From assembly GCA_937991535.1 (NCBI GenBank), contig CALKHN010000054.1, positions 1 to 64,000 of the forward strand: DNA of 64,000 nucleotides, written 5' to 3'. Source of the stretch: an uncultured Sphingobacteriales bacterium. Its GTDB lineage: Bacteria; Bacteroidota; Bacteroidia; Chitinophagales; Chitinophagaceae. Under the pieces are notes generated by a model that made no database searches, had not been told where the DNA came from, and saw nothing but the letters and a program-made list of their open reading frames with translations. Shown here piece after piece: positions 17,806 to 28,035 of the stretch. How positions within the stretch are numbered: the stretch's first letter is position 1; every line of letters starts with the position of its first letter. The position numbers and the translations under genes are program-made.

Positions 17806-20244
17806 ATGCGTATATTGACAGTATTTCTTTGCCTTTACTTGATTGGATTACACGCAGTAGCCGGGTATGAATTCGGTGATAAGAGCATTAGGATCGACAA
17901 TGAATTCATTTTGTTGAGTTTTGATGCACGTACGGGGGGGCTGACAGCGTTAACCAATAAAAAAACCGGGGATAATTACTTAAAAACCCCCAAAGCTGGT
18001 AACCTGTTCAGGTTGTATGCAAATACAAATGAAATGGCAAAACTCACAGCCGGACCGCAGAATGACAATAATGGTGGGGATATTATAGACCCTTCCAATT
18101 GTGTGCTGAAGGATTATACCATTAAAAGAACCGATCTGGCGACCGTGCTGGAATTGAATGTAATGAGCCCGGACCAGTCTCTTGGAATACAGCTTAAAAT
18201 TGTACTGGAAAACGGGCGGGAGTATTTTGATTGCTATTTGAAAGTGCAGAACACTGGCAGCACTACCTGTAACGTATATGCGTCGGTACCCTACCTTTCT
18301 GGCATAGAACTGGGGAAAAGACCAGCCGATAATCTGGCAGTGAACATGTGGGACCGTGGTTATCCCGGCATCAAGGCCTGGCAACAAAATAGTGGTGGCG
18401 TGTACGGCAGGGAAGTATCCATGCAATGGCAGTGTGTATACGAACCTTCCCTGAATGAAGGGCTGGCCTTTATTACAATGGATACGGCATTCAGTAACAA
18501 GATACTGACCTGTTTTCCCGGGGGCGGCATGCAAGCATTGTATTTTGACCGGAAGCACATAGCACCAGGTACGGAGGTGGGTTGGTCTGCTGCACGGATA
18601 GCCGTATTTAACGGCAACTGGCGCACCGCCGCAAGGTTATACAAAGCCTGGTGTGCGGATAACCTTCATCCCCGCCTGGTTCCTGCATGGTATAAAAACG
18701 GGGTTGCCATCAGGGGCAGCGCCTGGATACCCAATAAAAAGGCAGTTCAGCAGGCTAAGGAAAGTGGTCAAAAAGAGAGGTTTACATCGTTTGAACAACT
18801 CCCATTGTTATACCGCGGTGGATTTGCCGATTGTCTTGAAATGGCTATGTGGAATGAAGAAGTAAATCTTTTTCCCGAGACCTATGGACCCTGGATGTCT
18901 TCGGGATTGCTGGATTTTCGTTCTGACTTAGGAGGTAAATCAGCCTTCGAAGCAGGTGTAAAAAAAGTACACCGGTATGGCAGAAAGGTGGCTATGTATG
19001 TAGCCGGTTATGGCATTCGTACCAGCAGTCCGCTATTTAAAAATGAGGAGTGGAAAAACTGGGCGATCGTAAACAACGAAAAAGGCGAGATCAATTTCGG
19101 CTATCGGGGTGAGAAGGATTCAGAGATATACGGCATATTCAATTGCGTGGGGTACAAACCCTGGCAGGATAATATCATCCGGGTTTGTACAATGCTGGCA
19201 AAAGCAGGCATAGATGAAATCCGGTTAGATGAAATAGGATTTCCTTTCAAGCCCTGTTTTAATAAAGCGCATCAGCACGACAGCCCTTACGACTCTCACC
19301 AGTGGACACGCGAATTCCTGCGCCGGATCCGGGAAGCACTTGACAAAATCAATCCTGAACTGGTGATCTCTACCGAATTTTTCATGGATTATTTTCACAC
19401 GTATACAAACGGGGCGTTAGTAATGGATTGCAGCGGGGCGGAGCTGGACGCGATGAAGGTGGCAATGCCCGGGTATCTGGCAATGTCGTATCACGCAGGT
19501 GCAGCAGAGGCAATGCTTACGGGCGCTGTCTTGAGTAAACCCACTGCCTACCGTCAGGATTGGGCGTGGGCGAATGTTGGAACGGAAAAGCCTGCAGGTT
19601 ATCCTGTGGGTCCAGGAATCTCTCTTCCAATATATGAATTGTATCCCGCATTTGCGGATGCATTTATCAATGCCAATCCAACTGAAAAAGATCCTTTTGC
19701 ACCAGCGGATGCTAAATGGATCGGGCATTTATGGAAGGCGAGTCAATACTGGGTGATGACCGGTGGTCATGAAGACCTTACTCCTTTAGCGTCTGGCGAA
19801 GTGGAAGTGCTGTTACCCGAGCTGCCTTCTTCCTTTAAATATGCATATGCTTTTGACATGGTTTCATTGAACATGAAAGCGGTGAAAATTGAAAGAAATA
19901 GCAACAAAATATCTGTAAGATTGCAACAACCCTTAAGCCTCGTGTTTTTCCCTGCGCCGGATTGCCCGCCTTTCCCATTGATAGAGGCAGTGCAAAAGTT
20001 AAAACAGGATCAGGTATTAAAGGTGGATATCCGGCTTTTTGCTCCGTGGAACAAGAATGTGCTAAGCAAAGCTGCGAACAATTTTCAATTGGAGGTCCCC
20101 GGTTTTTCATCGCGCAGCAGGAAAATAACAGCCGATACTTATTCTTTTGAGATTGATGTGCCCGCGGGCACAGAACCTAACAATTATTTGATGCAGGTTG
20201 CTGGTGATTGTCTGTTTGCACGAAAGTGGTTCACTGTGGAATAA
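17806..20244 (+). CDS. Putative glycoside hydrolase with TIM barrel (DUF6259-like)
   Basis: 812 aa. Signal peptide 1-20. The N-terminal beta-sandwich resembles those of GH36/GH101-type enzymes (IRIDNEFILLSFDARTGGL). A central TIM-barrel-like part covers about 340-620, with AGIDEIRLDEIGFPF near 470 and NPELVISTEFF near 520. The Asp and Glu in these segments are plausible catalytic residues. The C-terminal beta domain ends the protein. Similar secreted proteins are annotated as DUF6259; specificity is unknown. It follows the surface lipoproteins by 44 bp and so belongs to the PUL 1 operon, probably acting in the periplasm or at the surface. Confidence 0.7.
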   Translation: MRILTVFLCLYLIGLHAVAGYEFGDKSIRIDNEFILLSFDARTGGLTALTNKKTGDNYLKTPKAGNLFRLYANTNEMAKLTAGPQNDNNGGDIIDPSNCVLKDYTIKRTDLATVLELNVMSPDQSLGIQLKIVLENGREYFDCYLKVQNTGSTTCNVYASVPYLSGIELGKRPADNLAVNMWDRGYPGIKAWQQNSGGVYGREVSMQWQCVYEPSLNEGLAFITMDTAFSNKILTCFPGGGMQALYFDRKHIAPGTEVGWSAARIAVFNGNWRTAARLYKAWCADNLHPRLVPAWYKNGVAIRGSAWIPNKKAVQQAKESGQKERFTSFEQLPLLYRGGFADCLEMAMWNEEVNLFPETYGPWMSSGLLDFRSDLGGKSAFEAGVKKVHRYGRKVAMYVAGYGIRTSSPLFKNEEWKNWAIVNNEKGEINFGYRGEKDSEIYGIFNCVGYKPWQDNIIRVCTMLAKAGIDEIRLDEIGFPFKPCFNKAHQHDSPYDSHQWTREFLRRIREALDKINPELVISTEFFMDYFHTYTNGALVMDCSGAELDAMKVAMPGYLAMSYHAGAAEAMLTGAVLSKPTAYRQDWAWANVGTEKPAGYPVGPGISLPIYELYPAFADAFINANPTEKDPFAPADAKWIGHLWKASQYWVMTGGHEDLTPLASGEVEVLLPELPSSFKYAYAFDMVSLNMKAVKIERNSNKISVRLQQPLSLVFFPAPDCPPFPLIEAVQKLKQDQVLKVDIRLFAPWNKNVLSKAANNFQLEVPGFSSRSRKITADTYSFEIDVPAGTEPNNYLMQVAGDCLFARKWFTVE

Positions 20245-20290
20245 AGCTTGTGCGCTTCATCTTCTTTCTACGAGTTAATCTTATTAAATT

Positions 20291-23200
20291 ATGCGTGTGT
20301 TAAAGAGCTTATACAGCACTTGTATATTGATTGGGATGACGGTTTCGGGCTTAGCGCAACAAGCGAATGTTACTGAAAAGGAAATCACGATGCCTACTTA
20401 CCCTTTTTCTGACCCTAACCCGGTAGCAAGTGCTGTTAATGAGTACCCCAATATGTATCCTTATTACAGATTTGACGGATTTACAGACAAAGCCGTGGAT
20501 AAGAAATGGAAAGTAGTAGAACTGGAAAACGACTATATCAGGGTACTGATCTTTCCCGAAATCGGGGGCAAAGTATGGACAGCGATTGAAAAGAAAACCG
20601 GGGAGCCTTTTTTATACTATAATCATGTGGTGAAATTCAGGGACGTGGCGATGCGCGGCGCGTGGACGAGCGGTGGTATAGAATTTAATTATGGTATTAT
20701 CGGGCATACCCCTAATTGTTCCACCCCTGTGGATTACATTACCCGCACCAATGCAGATGGGAGTGTGAGTTGCATCATTGGAACGCTTGACCTGGTAACC
20801 CGCACCAATTGGCATGTTGAGATAAATTTGCCAACAGATAAGGCTTTTTTCACTACGCGCTCGTTCTGGCATAATGGTAATGCCATTCCGCAACCTTATT
20901 ACCACTGGTCAAACGCGGCTATACCCTCGGCAGGAAACCTTGAATTTGTGACGCCCGGTAACAGTTATATCGGGCATGATGGCGAAACAGGCAACTGGTC
21001 AAAACAGCCCGGCAATGGAAAAGACCTGTCCTTCTATGATCAGAATGATTTTGGTGAATATAAATCCTACCATGTTGCAGGTAAGCATGCGCATTTTTTT
21101 GGTGGATACTGGCATGATAAAAACAGGGGTATGGCGCACTATGCTGCAAAAGACGAAAAGCCCGGGAAGAAATTATTTATCTGGGGATTGTCTGAGCAGG
21201 GAATGATCTGGCAACATATTTTATCTGACCGCGATGGGCAATATGTTGAAGTGCAGTCCGGGCGTTTGCTGAATCAGAACGTGGAGCGCAGTTCGTATAC
21301 GCCTTTTAAGCAAATATCTTTTATGCCTTATGCCACACAGGGTTGGGTTGAATATTGGTTCCCGGTGTTACAAACCCGCGGCATTACGGCGGCAAATCCA
21401 TTGGGTACCTTGCATGTAGCAAAGTTGAAGGGAAAAGTAGATCTTTATTTTTCGGCTGTAAGCAAAATCGCAGATACGATGGTAGTATATGGCAATGACA
21501 AGGTGCTTTACAAAAAATGGTTGCAGCTAAATCCATTGGATGTTTTTTCAGATGCGGTAATGGTCAACGATTCCTCCTTAACAATTGCGGTCAGCATAGG
21601 AGGTAATAAATTGTTATATAGTGAACAACAACAATCTGATACATTAAGCCGACCCATGACGGCACCGCCGCACCTGGAAGAAAATGCTTATCACTTGTAT
21701 CGGGTAGGCGCCGACAGGCTGGCACAGCGGTTTTATGCAGAAGCAGGAACATTATTGCAAAAAGCCTTACTGAAAGATGCTTCCTTGGTTCCGGCATGGA
21801 CCTGCCTTGCCGAATTGAAGTACTACGAACTGAAATATGATTCAGCCGCGCACTACGCACGTAAGGCGTTGTCGTTGGATACTTATGATGGGGCTGCCAA
21901 TTATTTTTTCGGAGTAGCGAGCCTGCAATTAAACAAGTTGCAGGATGCTGAAGATGCGTTCAGTATGGCTGCACTTACTGTAACCTACCAGGGGGCTGCT
22001 TACACCATGTTGGCGGCAATAGAACTCAGGAAAAAACAAAACGAAGGCGCTTTGGCGTATGCCGATAAAGCACTTGATCTTAACCGGAAAAACATCAGCG
22101 CTCTTGAAATAAAAATGGTTGCGTACCGGTATTTAAAAATGCCTACACTGGCTTACGCATTGGCAGATTCCTTGCTCGGATTAGATCCGCTGCATCATTT
22201 TGCAGTGTATGAAAAATATTTGCTGGATAGTACGCAGACACCTTACACGTCTTTTTCATCGCGGTTACGTAATGAGATGCCGGAGCAAACCATCCTTGAA
22301 ATAGCCATCTGCTACCATGCACTGGGCTGTGTAGATGAAGCGGCAACACTGTTCCAAAAGTTGCCGCAAAATGCTGAGGCAATATACTGGCTCGCATGGC
22401 TTTCTCGCCATCCAAATAAAAATACAGTGCAACTTTTACAAACGGCTGATAGTATCGCCGCCCACCTTGTTTTTCCTTTTCGCCAGGAGAGTGCTGCAGT
22501 GCTGCAATGGGCACAAGCACAAACCGGCTCCTGGAAAAGCAACTATTACCTGGCGCTTATTTACAGAGCACATAACAATCCAAATGCTGTTGAGTTGTTG
22601 GAAGAATGCGGACAGAAGCCTGATTTCTCTCCTTTTTATATTACTCGTATGCAATATGTCAAAGCAGATTCAGCCAGGCGCTTACAACATATTCAACAAG
22701 CGATCAATTATGATCCTTCCAACTGGCGTTATCAAAAATTACTGGCGGAATATTTTATGGAAAGGCAGCAGTATGCCAAAGCAATGGAAATAACATCCGC
22801 CTATACCCGTAAACATCCGGGTGATTATAAAATGGGCATGTTGCATGTGCGCACGCTATTGCTGAACGGGCAATATAGGAAAGCTGATCGGGCACTCTCT
22901 GAACTGACTATTTTGCCCTACGAAGGCGCTACAGACGGACATGAATTATACCGGGAAGCTAAAATGATGCAGGCAGTGCAACTAATGCGACAAAAGCAAT
23001 TTAAAAAAGCATTGTTATTGATCGAGCAGTCGAAAGCCTGGCCTGCCAACCTCGGCGCGGGAAAACCCTACGACAGCAGCACCGATGTTCAATTACCGGA
23101 TTATCTCCTCGCGCTTTGTTACCAGGGGTTGGGGCAGGATATGGAATACAAGCTGGCATTGAAGCGCATAGAGGACCTGCCCGTTGGTTACACAAGTAAG

Positions 23201-23419
23201 CCAGGGAGTAGTCTGGTTAAAGCCTGGGTGGTCGATAAACAAAATCCCGGTGATAAAGATGCCGGACATAATTTTTTAAACACGCAACTCAAGTCAAATC
23301 CATCAGATAAAAAAATAAGATGGGCTGTCAATACCTACGCCAAAATTCCCGATCCTGTACTTTTACCGTATGAAAAAGATGCAGATATGAGAATAATGGA
23401 AGCGCTCGTTGGCTTTTAA
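20291..23419 (+). CDS. Secreted DUF5107-TPR protein
   Basis: 1042 aa. Signal peptide 1-23. A DUF5107-type N-terminal domain covers about 30-440, with marked motifs VLIFPEIGGKVWTAIEKKTG, GIEFNYGIIGHTPNCSTPV and TRNWH-like TRTNWHVEI. This has the look of an aldose-epimerase/galactose-mutarotase-like super-sandwich that binds sugar. From about 465 to 960 are repeated TPR-like helical pairs (AEAGTLLQKALLKDASLVPAW, HYARKALSLDTYDGAANYFF). The family is frequent in Bacteroidota carbohydrate loci, but its reaction is not established to my knowledge. Located between two putative hydrolases in PUL 1. Confidence 0.8.
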   Translation: MRVLKSLYSTCILIGMTVSGLAQQANVTEKEITMPTYPFSDPNPVASAVNEYPNMYPYYRFDGFTDKAVDKKWKVVELENDYIRVLIFPEIGGKVWTAIEKKTGEPFLYYNHVVKFRDVAMRGAWTSGGIEFNYGIIGHTPNCSTPVDYITRTNADGSVSCIIGTLDLVTRTNWHVEINLPTDKAFFTTRSFWHNGNAIPQPYYHWSNAAIPSAGNLEFVTPGNSYIGHDGETGNWSKQPGNGKDLSFYDQNDFGEYKSYHVAGKHAHFFGGYWHDKNRGMAHYAAKDEKPGKKLFIWGLSEQGMIWQHILSDRDGQYVEVQSGRLLNQNVERSSYTPFKQISFMPYATQGWVEYWFPVLQTRGITAANPLGTLHVAKLKGKVDLYFSAVSKIADTMVVYGNDKVLYKKWLQLNPLDVFSDAVMVNDSSLTIAVSIGGNKLLYSEQQQSDTLSRPMTAPPHLEENAYHLYRVGADRLAQRFYAEAGTLLQKALLKDASLVPAWTCLAELKYYELKYDSAAHYARKALSLDTYDGAANYFFGVASLQLNKLQDAEDAFSMAALTVTYQGAAYTMLAAIELRKKQNEGALAYADKALDLNRKNISALEIKMVAYRYLKMPTLAYALADSLLGLDPLHHFAVYEKYLLDSTQTPYTSFSSRLRNEMPEQTILEIAICYHALGCVDEAATLFQKLPQNAEAIYWLAWLSRHPNKNTVQLLQTADSIAAHLVFPFRQESAAVLQWAQAQTGSWKSNYYLALIYRAHNNPNAVELLEECGQKPDFSPFYITRMQYVKADSARRLQHIQQAINYDPSNWRYQKLLAEYFMERQQYAKAMEITSAYTRKHPGDYKMGMLHVRTLLLNGQYRKADRALSELTILPYEGATDGHELYREAKMMQAVQLMRQKQFKKALLLIEQSKAWPANLGAGKPYDSSTDVQLPDYLLALCYQGLGQDMEYKLALKRIEDLPVGYTSKPGSSLVKAWVVDKQNPGDKDAGHNFLNTQLKSNPSDKKIRWAVNTYAKIPDPVLLPYEKDADMRIMEALVGF

Positions 23420-23478
23420 ATCGACCAGGTTACACCGCTACGTAAAAATTAATTTGTAAACACATTTAAGTATACCAG

Positions 23479-26421
23479 ATGAAGAAAGTTTTTTTCGCCA
23501 TTGCTTTATCAATCGTGGGAATTGCCGCTGCCGCGCAAAATAAATATCTTTCTTACACCGTGCCCGATCAGTCCTGGTCTGAGCAATATGGTAACCACAG
23601 GGCAGTGCTGGAAATAACACAACCGGCCAAGGCTATCCGGGTTAATTTTTTGTGGCGAAGGAATGATCGGGACCCGCAATTGCGCCGAATGATGATCATT
23701 AACGCCGCCACGGGTGAAGAAATAAAAAATGTCTATCGGTTACATATCAGTAAGGAGCGTTGCGACCTGGTTTTTGGACCAGTGATTAAAACCGGTATAT
23801 ATCATCTTTATTATTTACCCTATACTCCTGAGACTGTCCAATATGTTGCAGGCAGCTACCTATCTCCCGAACCGTTGCCTGACAGAGATTGGTTGAAAAA
23901 AGCGGTGTGGCAAAAAGACAGCACGCAACTCCGGGTTATCAATACGATAAATGTTAAAGAAATACAGGCACGTTCACTATTCGATAGTTTTTATCCTATG
24001 GAGGTAGCGGCTACAGCGACGGAGTTTGACAGTCTTGTTTCGCGTCACCAGCAAAAAAGCTTTCTGGTTTTCCCGGAGGATAGAACAAGACCCATCCGGA
24101 TGAAGGAGGTCATTCCTGTACATTGGCTTCATTATCAATCAAATGTTTCCTTTACAGGAAAGGCACAAAGGAATGAATATTTTACGCTACAATTGGGAGT
24201 AGTTGCTACCCAAAAAGATATAGCAGATGTGCGGGTGACATTCACAGATCTCAAAAACGCCGCCGGTGATATAATACCAGCCGTTGCGCTTACCTGTTTT
24301 AATACAGATGGGGTAGATACCAAAGGACAGCATTTCGTAAAAAGAGTGGATGTTAAAAAGCGAGTCGTACAGCCGCTATGGATTGGCATTGATATTGCCG
24401 ACGATGCTGTACCTGGTGTATACAGAGGCAATGCGACGGTGACAACTGCTAACGCGGGCAGTCAGCCTGTCGCCGTGGAGATCACAATTGAAAATACTTT
24501 ATTAGATGACAGGGGCGATGGAGAAACCTGGCGTCATTCCAGGTTGCGCTGGTTGAATTCTACACTCGGCATAGATGAGCATCCGACCTTAGCATATCAA
24601 TCTATGATGCTTGATGGCAGCACCATAACAGCCACAAACAAGGAAGTAGAAATAGCTTCTTCGGGATTGCCTTCTTCTGTAAAAGCCGGCGCGGTCAATA
24701 TTCTTTATTCCCCAATACGTTTTACCGTGGAAATGGAAAACCGCGTTGTGCAATTGGAAACGTATCAACTACAGTTTAAAGAGCGCAAATCCGGAGTGGT
24801 AACCTGGTCTTCCCAAGCGTCCAATGATATACTTACCATAACCTGCAATGGCAGTATGGAGTTCGACGGCAGGATGAAATACCAGTACATGGTAACATCA
24901 AAAACAGCTATATATCTCCAGGATATCCGCCTGGAGATCCCGTTGAAAAAAGAATTCGCTACTTATATGGTGGGTATGGGCAGAATGGGAGGGCTTACGC
25001 CCGCCAATCATATTTCAAGATGGCAGAAAACAGAAGACAGCTTCTGGCTTGGCACCGCCGAAGGTGGAATACAATGCGAATTAAGAGGTGGCGCATACCA
25101 TGGACCGTTATTGAATCTTTATCAACCCAGTCCCCCCGCAGCCTGGTATAATGGCGTGAATGGTGGTTTCAGAATAGATTCGGATCGCCAGGCGGTGACC
25201 GCTGCTGCCTATAGCGGCGCCAGGAAGATGATAAAAGGACAGAGGATCTCATTCGAATTTGACTTTCAAATTACACCTGTTAAAGAAATGAACTGGCACG
25301 ATCATTTCTCCTGGCGGTATGTGCACAATTCCGGTACTGTTGTTCCATCCGTTGAGGCGATTGCCAATCATGGGAATGTTATTAATGTGCATCATGCAAA
25401 CCGGTATAATCCATATATCAATTATCCCTTTATAGCCCAAAAAGAGATGAAAGATCTGGTAACTACCTGGCATGAAAAGGGTTGGAAGGTAAAGATATAT
25501 TACACGGTGAGAGAGCTTACCAATCATCTTACGGAAATCTGGGCATTGCGTAGCCTTGGCGACGAAATACTGTCCGGTGGAAGAGGAGGCGGCTACCAAT
25601 GGTTGCAGGAACACCTGGTAACCGATTACACGCCGCAGTGGTATACGCATTTGGGAGATGGTGTTGTAGATGCTGCGATACTTAACGGCAGTGAATCGAG
25701 ATGGTATAATTATTACGTGGAAGGTCTGCACTGGCTGATGAAAAACATGGACATCGACGGACTCTACCTGGATGATGTCTCCTTTGACCGGGGCATTTTA
25801 AAACGCATCCGTAAAGTGATGGAGCTTTCAAAAAAAGATGCGATGATTGATTTGCATTCCAATACCGCTTTTTCGCTTGGCTCCGCCAACCAGAACCTGG
25901 AGATGTTTCCTTTTATCGACCGGACATGGTTTGGTGAAGGATTCAACTTTGATTTGATGCCGGCCGATTTCTGGTTCACAGAAGTGAGTGGCATTCCTTT
26001 TGGCATTGGCAATGACATGCTCATGCACATGAGTGTTAATAATAAAAGAGGTATGGTGTATGGCATGACACACCGCGATTTTCCGCCGATGTGGAAATTA
26101 TGGGATGATTTCAACATTAAAGATGCGAGGGTTGTTGGCTACTGGGATACGAAACCAATTGTTTTGACTGGTAATGATAATGTTTTTGCCACTGCCTATA
26201 TCAATAAGGGTAAAACTTTAATTGCGTTAGGCAACTGGAGCAATCAAAAACAAAGTGTTCAACTTTCCCTGGATTGGAAAACAATGGGCATCCGTGCCGG
26301 TAAGGCAACAATGACCCTTCCCGGCATAAAGGGGTACCAGGAATATAAGGTGTTGAAGGATGGCGAATTAATCACCCTAGACGCTAAAAGCGATTGCCTG
26401 ATTATCGTTCATGAGCAATGA
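23479..26421 (+). CDS. Putative secreted glycoside hydrolase (GH123/DUF6067-like)
   Basis: 980 aa. Signal peptide 1-19 (MKKVFFAIALSIVGIAAAA). Beta-rich domains precede a TIM-barrel-like region at about 620-880 carrying DIDGLYLDDVSFDRG near 760, then DLHSNTAFS and WFGEGFNFD. A small C-terminal beta domain ends the protein. The LDDVSFDRG segment resembles the catalytic strand of GH123-like and DUF6067 proteins. Specificity is not deducible. It is 59 bp after the DUF5107 gene and is the last large secreted protein of PUL 1. Confidence 0.65.
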   Translation: MKKVFFAIALSIVGIAAAAQNKYLSYTVPDQSWSEQYGNHRAVLEITQPAKAIRVNFLWRRNDRDPQLRRMMIINAATGEEIKNVYRLHISKERCDLVFGPVIKTGIYHLYYLPYTPETVQYVAGSYLSPEPLPDRDWLKKAVWQKDSTQLRVINTINVKEIQARSLFDSFYPMEVAATATEFDSLVSRHQQKSFLVFPEDRTRPIRMKEVIPVHWLHYQSNVSFTGKAQRNEYFTLQLGVVATQKDIADVRVTFTDLKNAAGDIIPAVALTCFNTDGVDTKGQHFVKRVDVKKRVVQPLWIGIDIADDAVPGVYRGNATVTTANAGSQPVAVEITIENTLLDDRGDGETWRHSRLRWLNSTLGIDEHPTLAYQSMMLDGSTITATNKEVEIASSGLPSSVKAGAVNILYSPIRFTVEMENRVVQLETYQLQFKERKSGVVTWSSQASNDILTITCNGSMEFDGRMKYQYMVTSKTAIYLQDIRLEIPLKKEFATYMVGMGRMGGLTPANHISRWQKTEDSFWLGTAEGGIQCELRGGAYHGPLLNLYQPSPPAAWYNGVNGGFRIDSDRQAVTAAAYSGARKMIKGQRISFEFDFQITPVKEMNWHDHFSWRYVHNSGTVVPSVEAIANHGNVINVHHANRYNPYINYPFIAQKEMKDLVTTWHEKGWKVKIYYTVRELTNHLTEIWALRSLGDEILSGGRGGGYQWLQEHLVTDYTPQWYTHLGDGVVDAAILNGSESRWYNYYVEGLHWLMKNMDIDGLYLDDVSFDRGILKRIRKVMELSKKDAMIDLHSNTAFSLGSANQNLEMFPFIDRTWFGEGFNFDLMPADFWFTEVSGIPFGIGNDMLMHMSVNNKRGMVYGMTHRDFPPMWKLWDDFNIKDARVVGYWDTKPIVLTGNDNVFATAYINKGKTLIALGNWSNQKQSVQLSLDWKTMGIRAGKATMTLPGIKGYQEYKVLKDGELITLDAKSDCLIIVHEQ

Positions 26422-26542
26422 TTTCGGTTTAAATTGGTCCGTTCGCCTTTTGATGACTGATATTCCAGGTGGCGTTAACCTTCCAAATGGTCAAAAGATA
26501 TTTTTTAAGATAACTTAATTGATAAGATAACGACATATTGGT

Positions 26543-27295
26543 ATGAGAAAAAGAGTAATTGTATTAGGTGGATCGTCTGGCATTGGAAAAGCTATTGCAG
26601 AACGATTTGCAAGGGAAGGCTGGCAGGTCATTGTTAGCTCCTGTAACTCGGCTGCCAACCAAAAAACAGTGGGTGGATTGACAGGTGAAGGCCATATTGC
26701 CATTGACGCAGATATCACATCAGATGAGCAAATGGATAACCTGAAGCAGTCGTTGAAACAAAACCTGACCGGCTTTGATGTACTTGTAAATAGTGTAGGT
26801 ATTTCAAAAAATATACCGGTGCTAGGTGCAGATTTTTCAGAATGGAATGACTCCCTGCAAGTGATGCTCTATGGAACCGTAAAAGCCTGCCGATCGTTGA
26901 TTCCGCTTTTGGAGGACGGTGGTAGGATAATACACATTACTTCCATTCACCACGAAAGAGTAGCTAAGGGTAGCTCTGCTTATGGTATGGCGAAGGCGGC
27001 TGTTACTCAACTTACAAGGTCACTTGCCCTGGAACTGGCACCACGTAATATTTTAGCCAACACCATTGCACCCGGCTTTGTAGATACACCCATGTCCATC
27101 AAGGCGGATGGTAAAAGCGAACTGAACAGTGAATGGTTCAAACATAATTATATAAATTATGACCACCTTCCACTCAAAAGAGCAGCCAGTCCGGAAGAAA
27201 TCGCCGGCGTTGCCTGGTTTTCGGCCGGTCCGGATGCTTCTTATATGACCTGTTCCGTAGTAACTGTCGATGGGGGCTTAACTATTACTTTTTAG
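26543..27295 (+). CDS. SDR-family NAD(P)-dependent oxidoreductase
   Basis: 250 aa, the classical SDR length. Nucleotide-binding GGSSGIGKA at about 9-17, LVNSVG near 87, the Ser-Tyr-Lys triad in ITSIHHE and SAYGMAKAA, and C-terminal VTVDGGLT. It could oxidise or reduce a sugar or a fatty-acyl group (the end resembles FabG). Separated from the hydrolase by 121 bp, it may be the cytoplasmic enzyme of PUL 1 or an independent gene. Confidence 0.88.
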   Translation: MRKRVIVLGGSSGIGKAIAERFAREGWQVIVSSCNSAANQKTVGGLTGEGHIAIDADITSDEQMDNLKQSLKQNLTGFDVLVNSVGISKNIPVLGADFSEWNDSLQVMLYGTVKACRSLIPLLEDGGRIIHITSIHHERVAKGSSAYGMAKAAVTQLTRSLALELAPRNILANTIAPGFVDTPMSIKADGKSELNSEWFKHNYINYDHLPLKRAASPEEIAGVAWFSAGPDASYMTCSVVTVDGGLTITF

Positions 27296-27911
27296 AAAAC
27301 TTAACAATCTTCCAAGCATAGTGCCTTGTAAGCGGCTGGTATTCCGGAAACAACAAAAAAGTAAATGGTTACACGAAGGATAGATGGAGATGATACATTG
27401 CATTTTTAGGAGCGGAAAGCGAAGTAACATTTACGAGCAATACAAGACAATAATAAGAGATGACGGCACTCTCACAGATAAACGTTAAATTGATAGTAGA
27501 TGGAAAGTCCGTGTAAGAGACAGCAAAAGAAATGAAGCTTGCAATAAGAACTGTCAAGTCACATAAAGGAATGGCGTAGACATACTGCGACGGAAGTTGT
27601 GACCATTTATATTTGTTTATCCCTTCGTACATTTTTGCCTCATTAGTGAATGCGCCAGTGCCATTAACCACCTAAAGCCGTGGCGGATAGGACATCAATA
27701 TTATTTTCTATCCCTTTTTCAACACTTTGCGTTTGAGTAATTTAATGTGGTCAAACAAATGCGGCAAGCAATGGTCAGCGAAAATCGGTGCTCATGGTCA
27801 AATCCATCCGGCGCCTGCATTCAGGCAAGAGCGGCACCGTAGGTTTCGTTCAAAAAAGATTTCAATTCTTGCCCGTTGGGCAAAATGAAAGCTTAGTTAT
27901 TGGCAGAAGTT
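27296..27911. other. Non-coding stretch between PUL 1 and the IS-disrupted gene
   Basis: Holds the LuxR-type HTH remnant at 27460-27579 and a perfect hairpin TTGCCC-GTT-GGGCAA at 27869-27883 beyond the original end of the DUF4236 gene. A 100-codon minus-strand frame covering 27369-27671 is the antisense of the remnant and is not a gene. Confidence 0.5.
27460..27579 (+). pseudogene. Remnant of a LuxR/GerE-type helix-turn-helix regulator
   Basis: The frame reads LIVDGKSV, stop, ETAKEMKLAIRTVKSHKGMA, stop. This matches the GerE DNA-binding helix pattern: L-I-x-x-G-K-S, E-x-A, then hydroxyl/charged RTVKSH for the recognition helix. Two in-frame stops and the loss of the receiver part show it is dead. 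It was probably the output domain of a response regulator. Confidence 0.7.
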
Positions 27912-27968
27912 TTAGTCAATAAAGTAAGGTGCATAAGACGGAGAAATATAGGTTTTATATGTCTCCAC
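27912..27968 (-). pseudogene. Detached C-terminal end of the DUF4236 gene
   Basis: Read through the IS insertion with the CCAC duplication counted once, the DUF4236 frame continues from NNFV into ETYKTYISPSYAPYFID and a TAA at 27912-27914. The IS has therefore cut off the last ~16 codons. Confidence 0.7.
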
Positions 27969-28035
27969 TGTCTTAGCCCCTTAGAAGACTGGACAAAAAT
28001 TGAAAATCAATTTAGTCACAGTAAATTTAAGGAAG

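Noticed and set aside
27369..27671. 100-codon minus-strand ORF
   Set aside because: It is the antisense frame of the LuxR-type remnant, whose plus-strand reading has the recognisable HTH.
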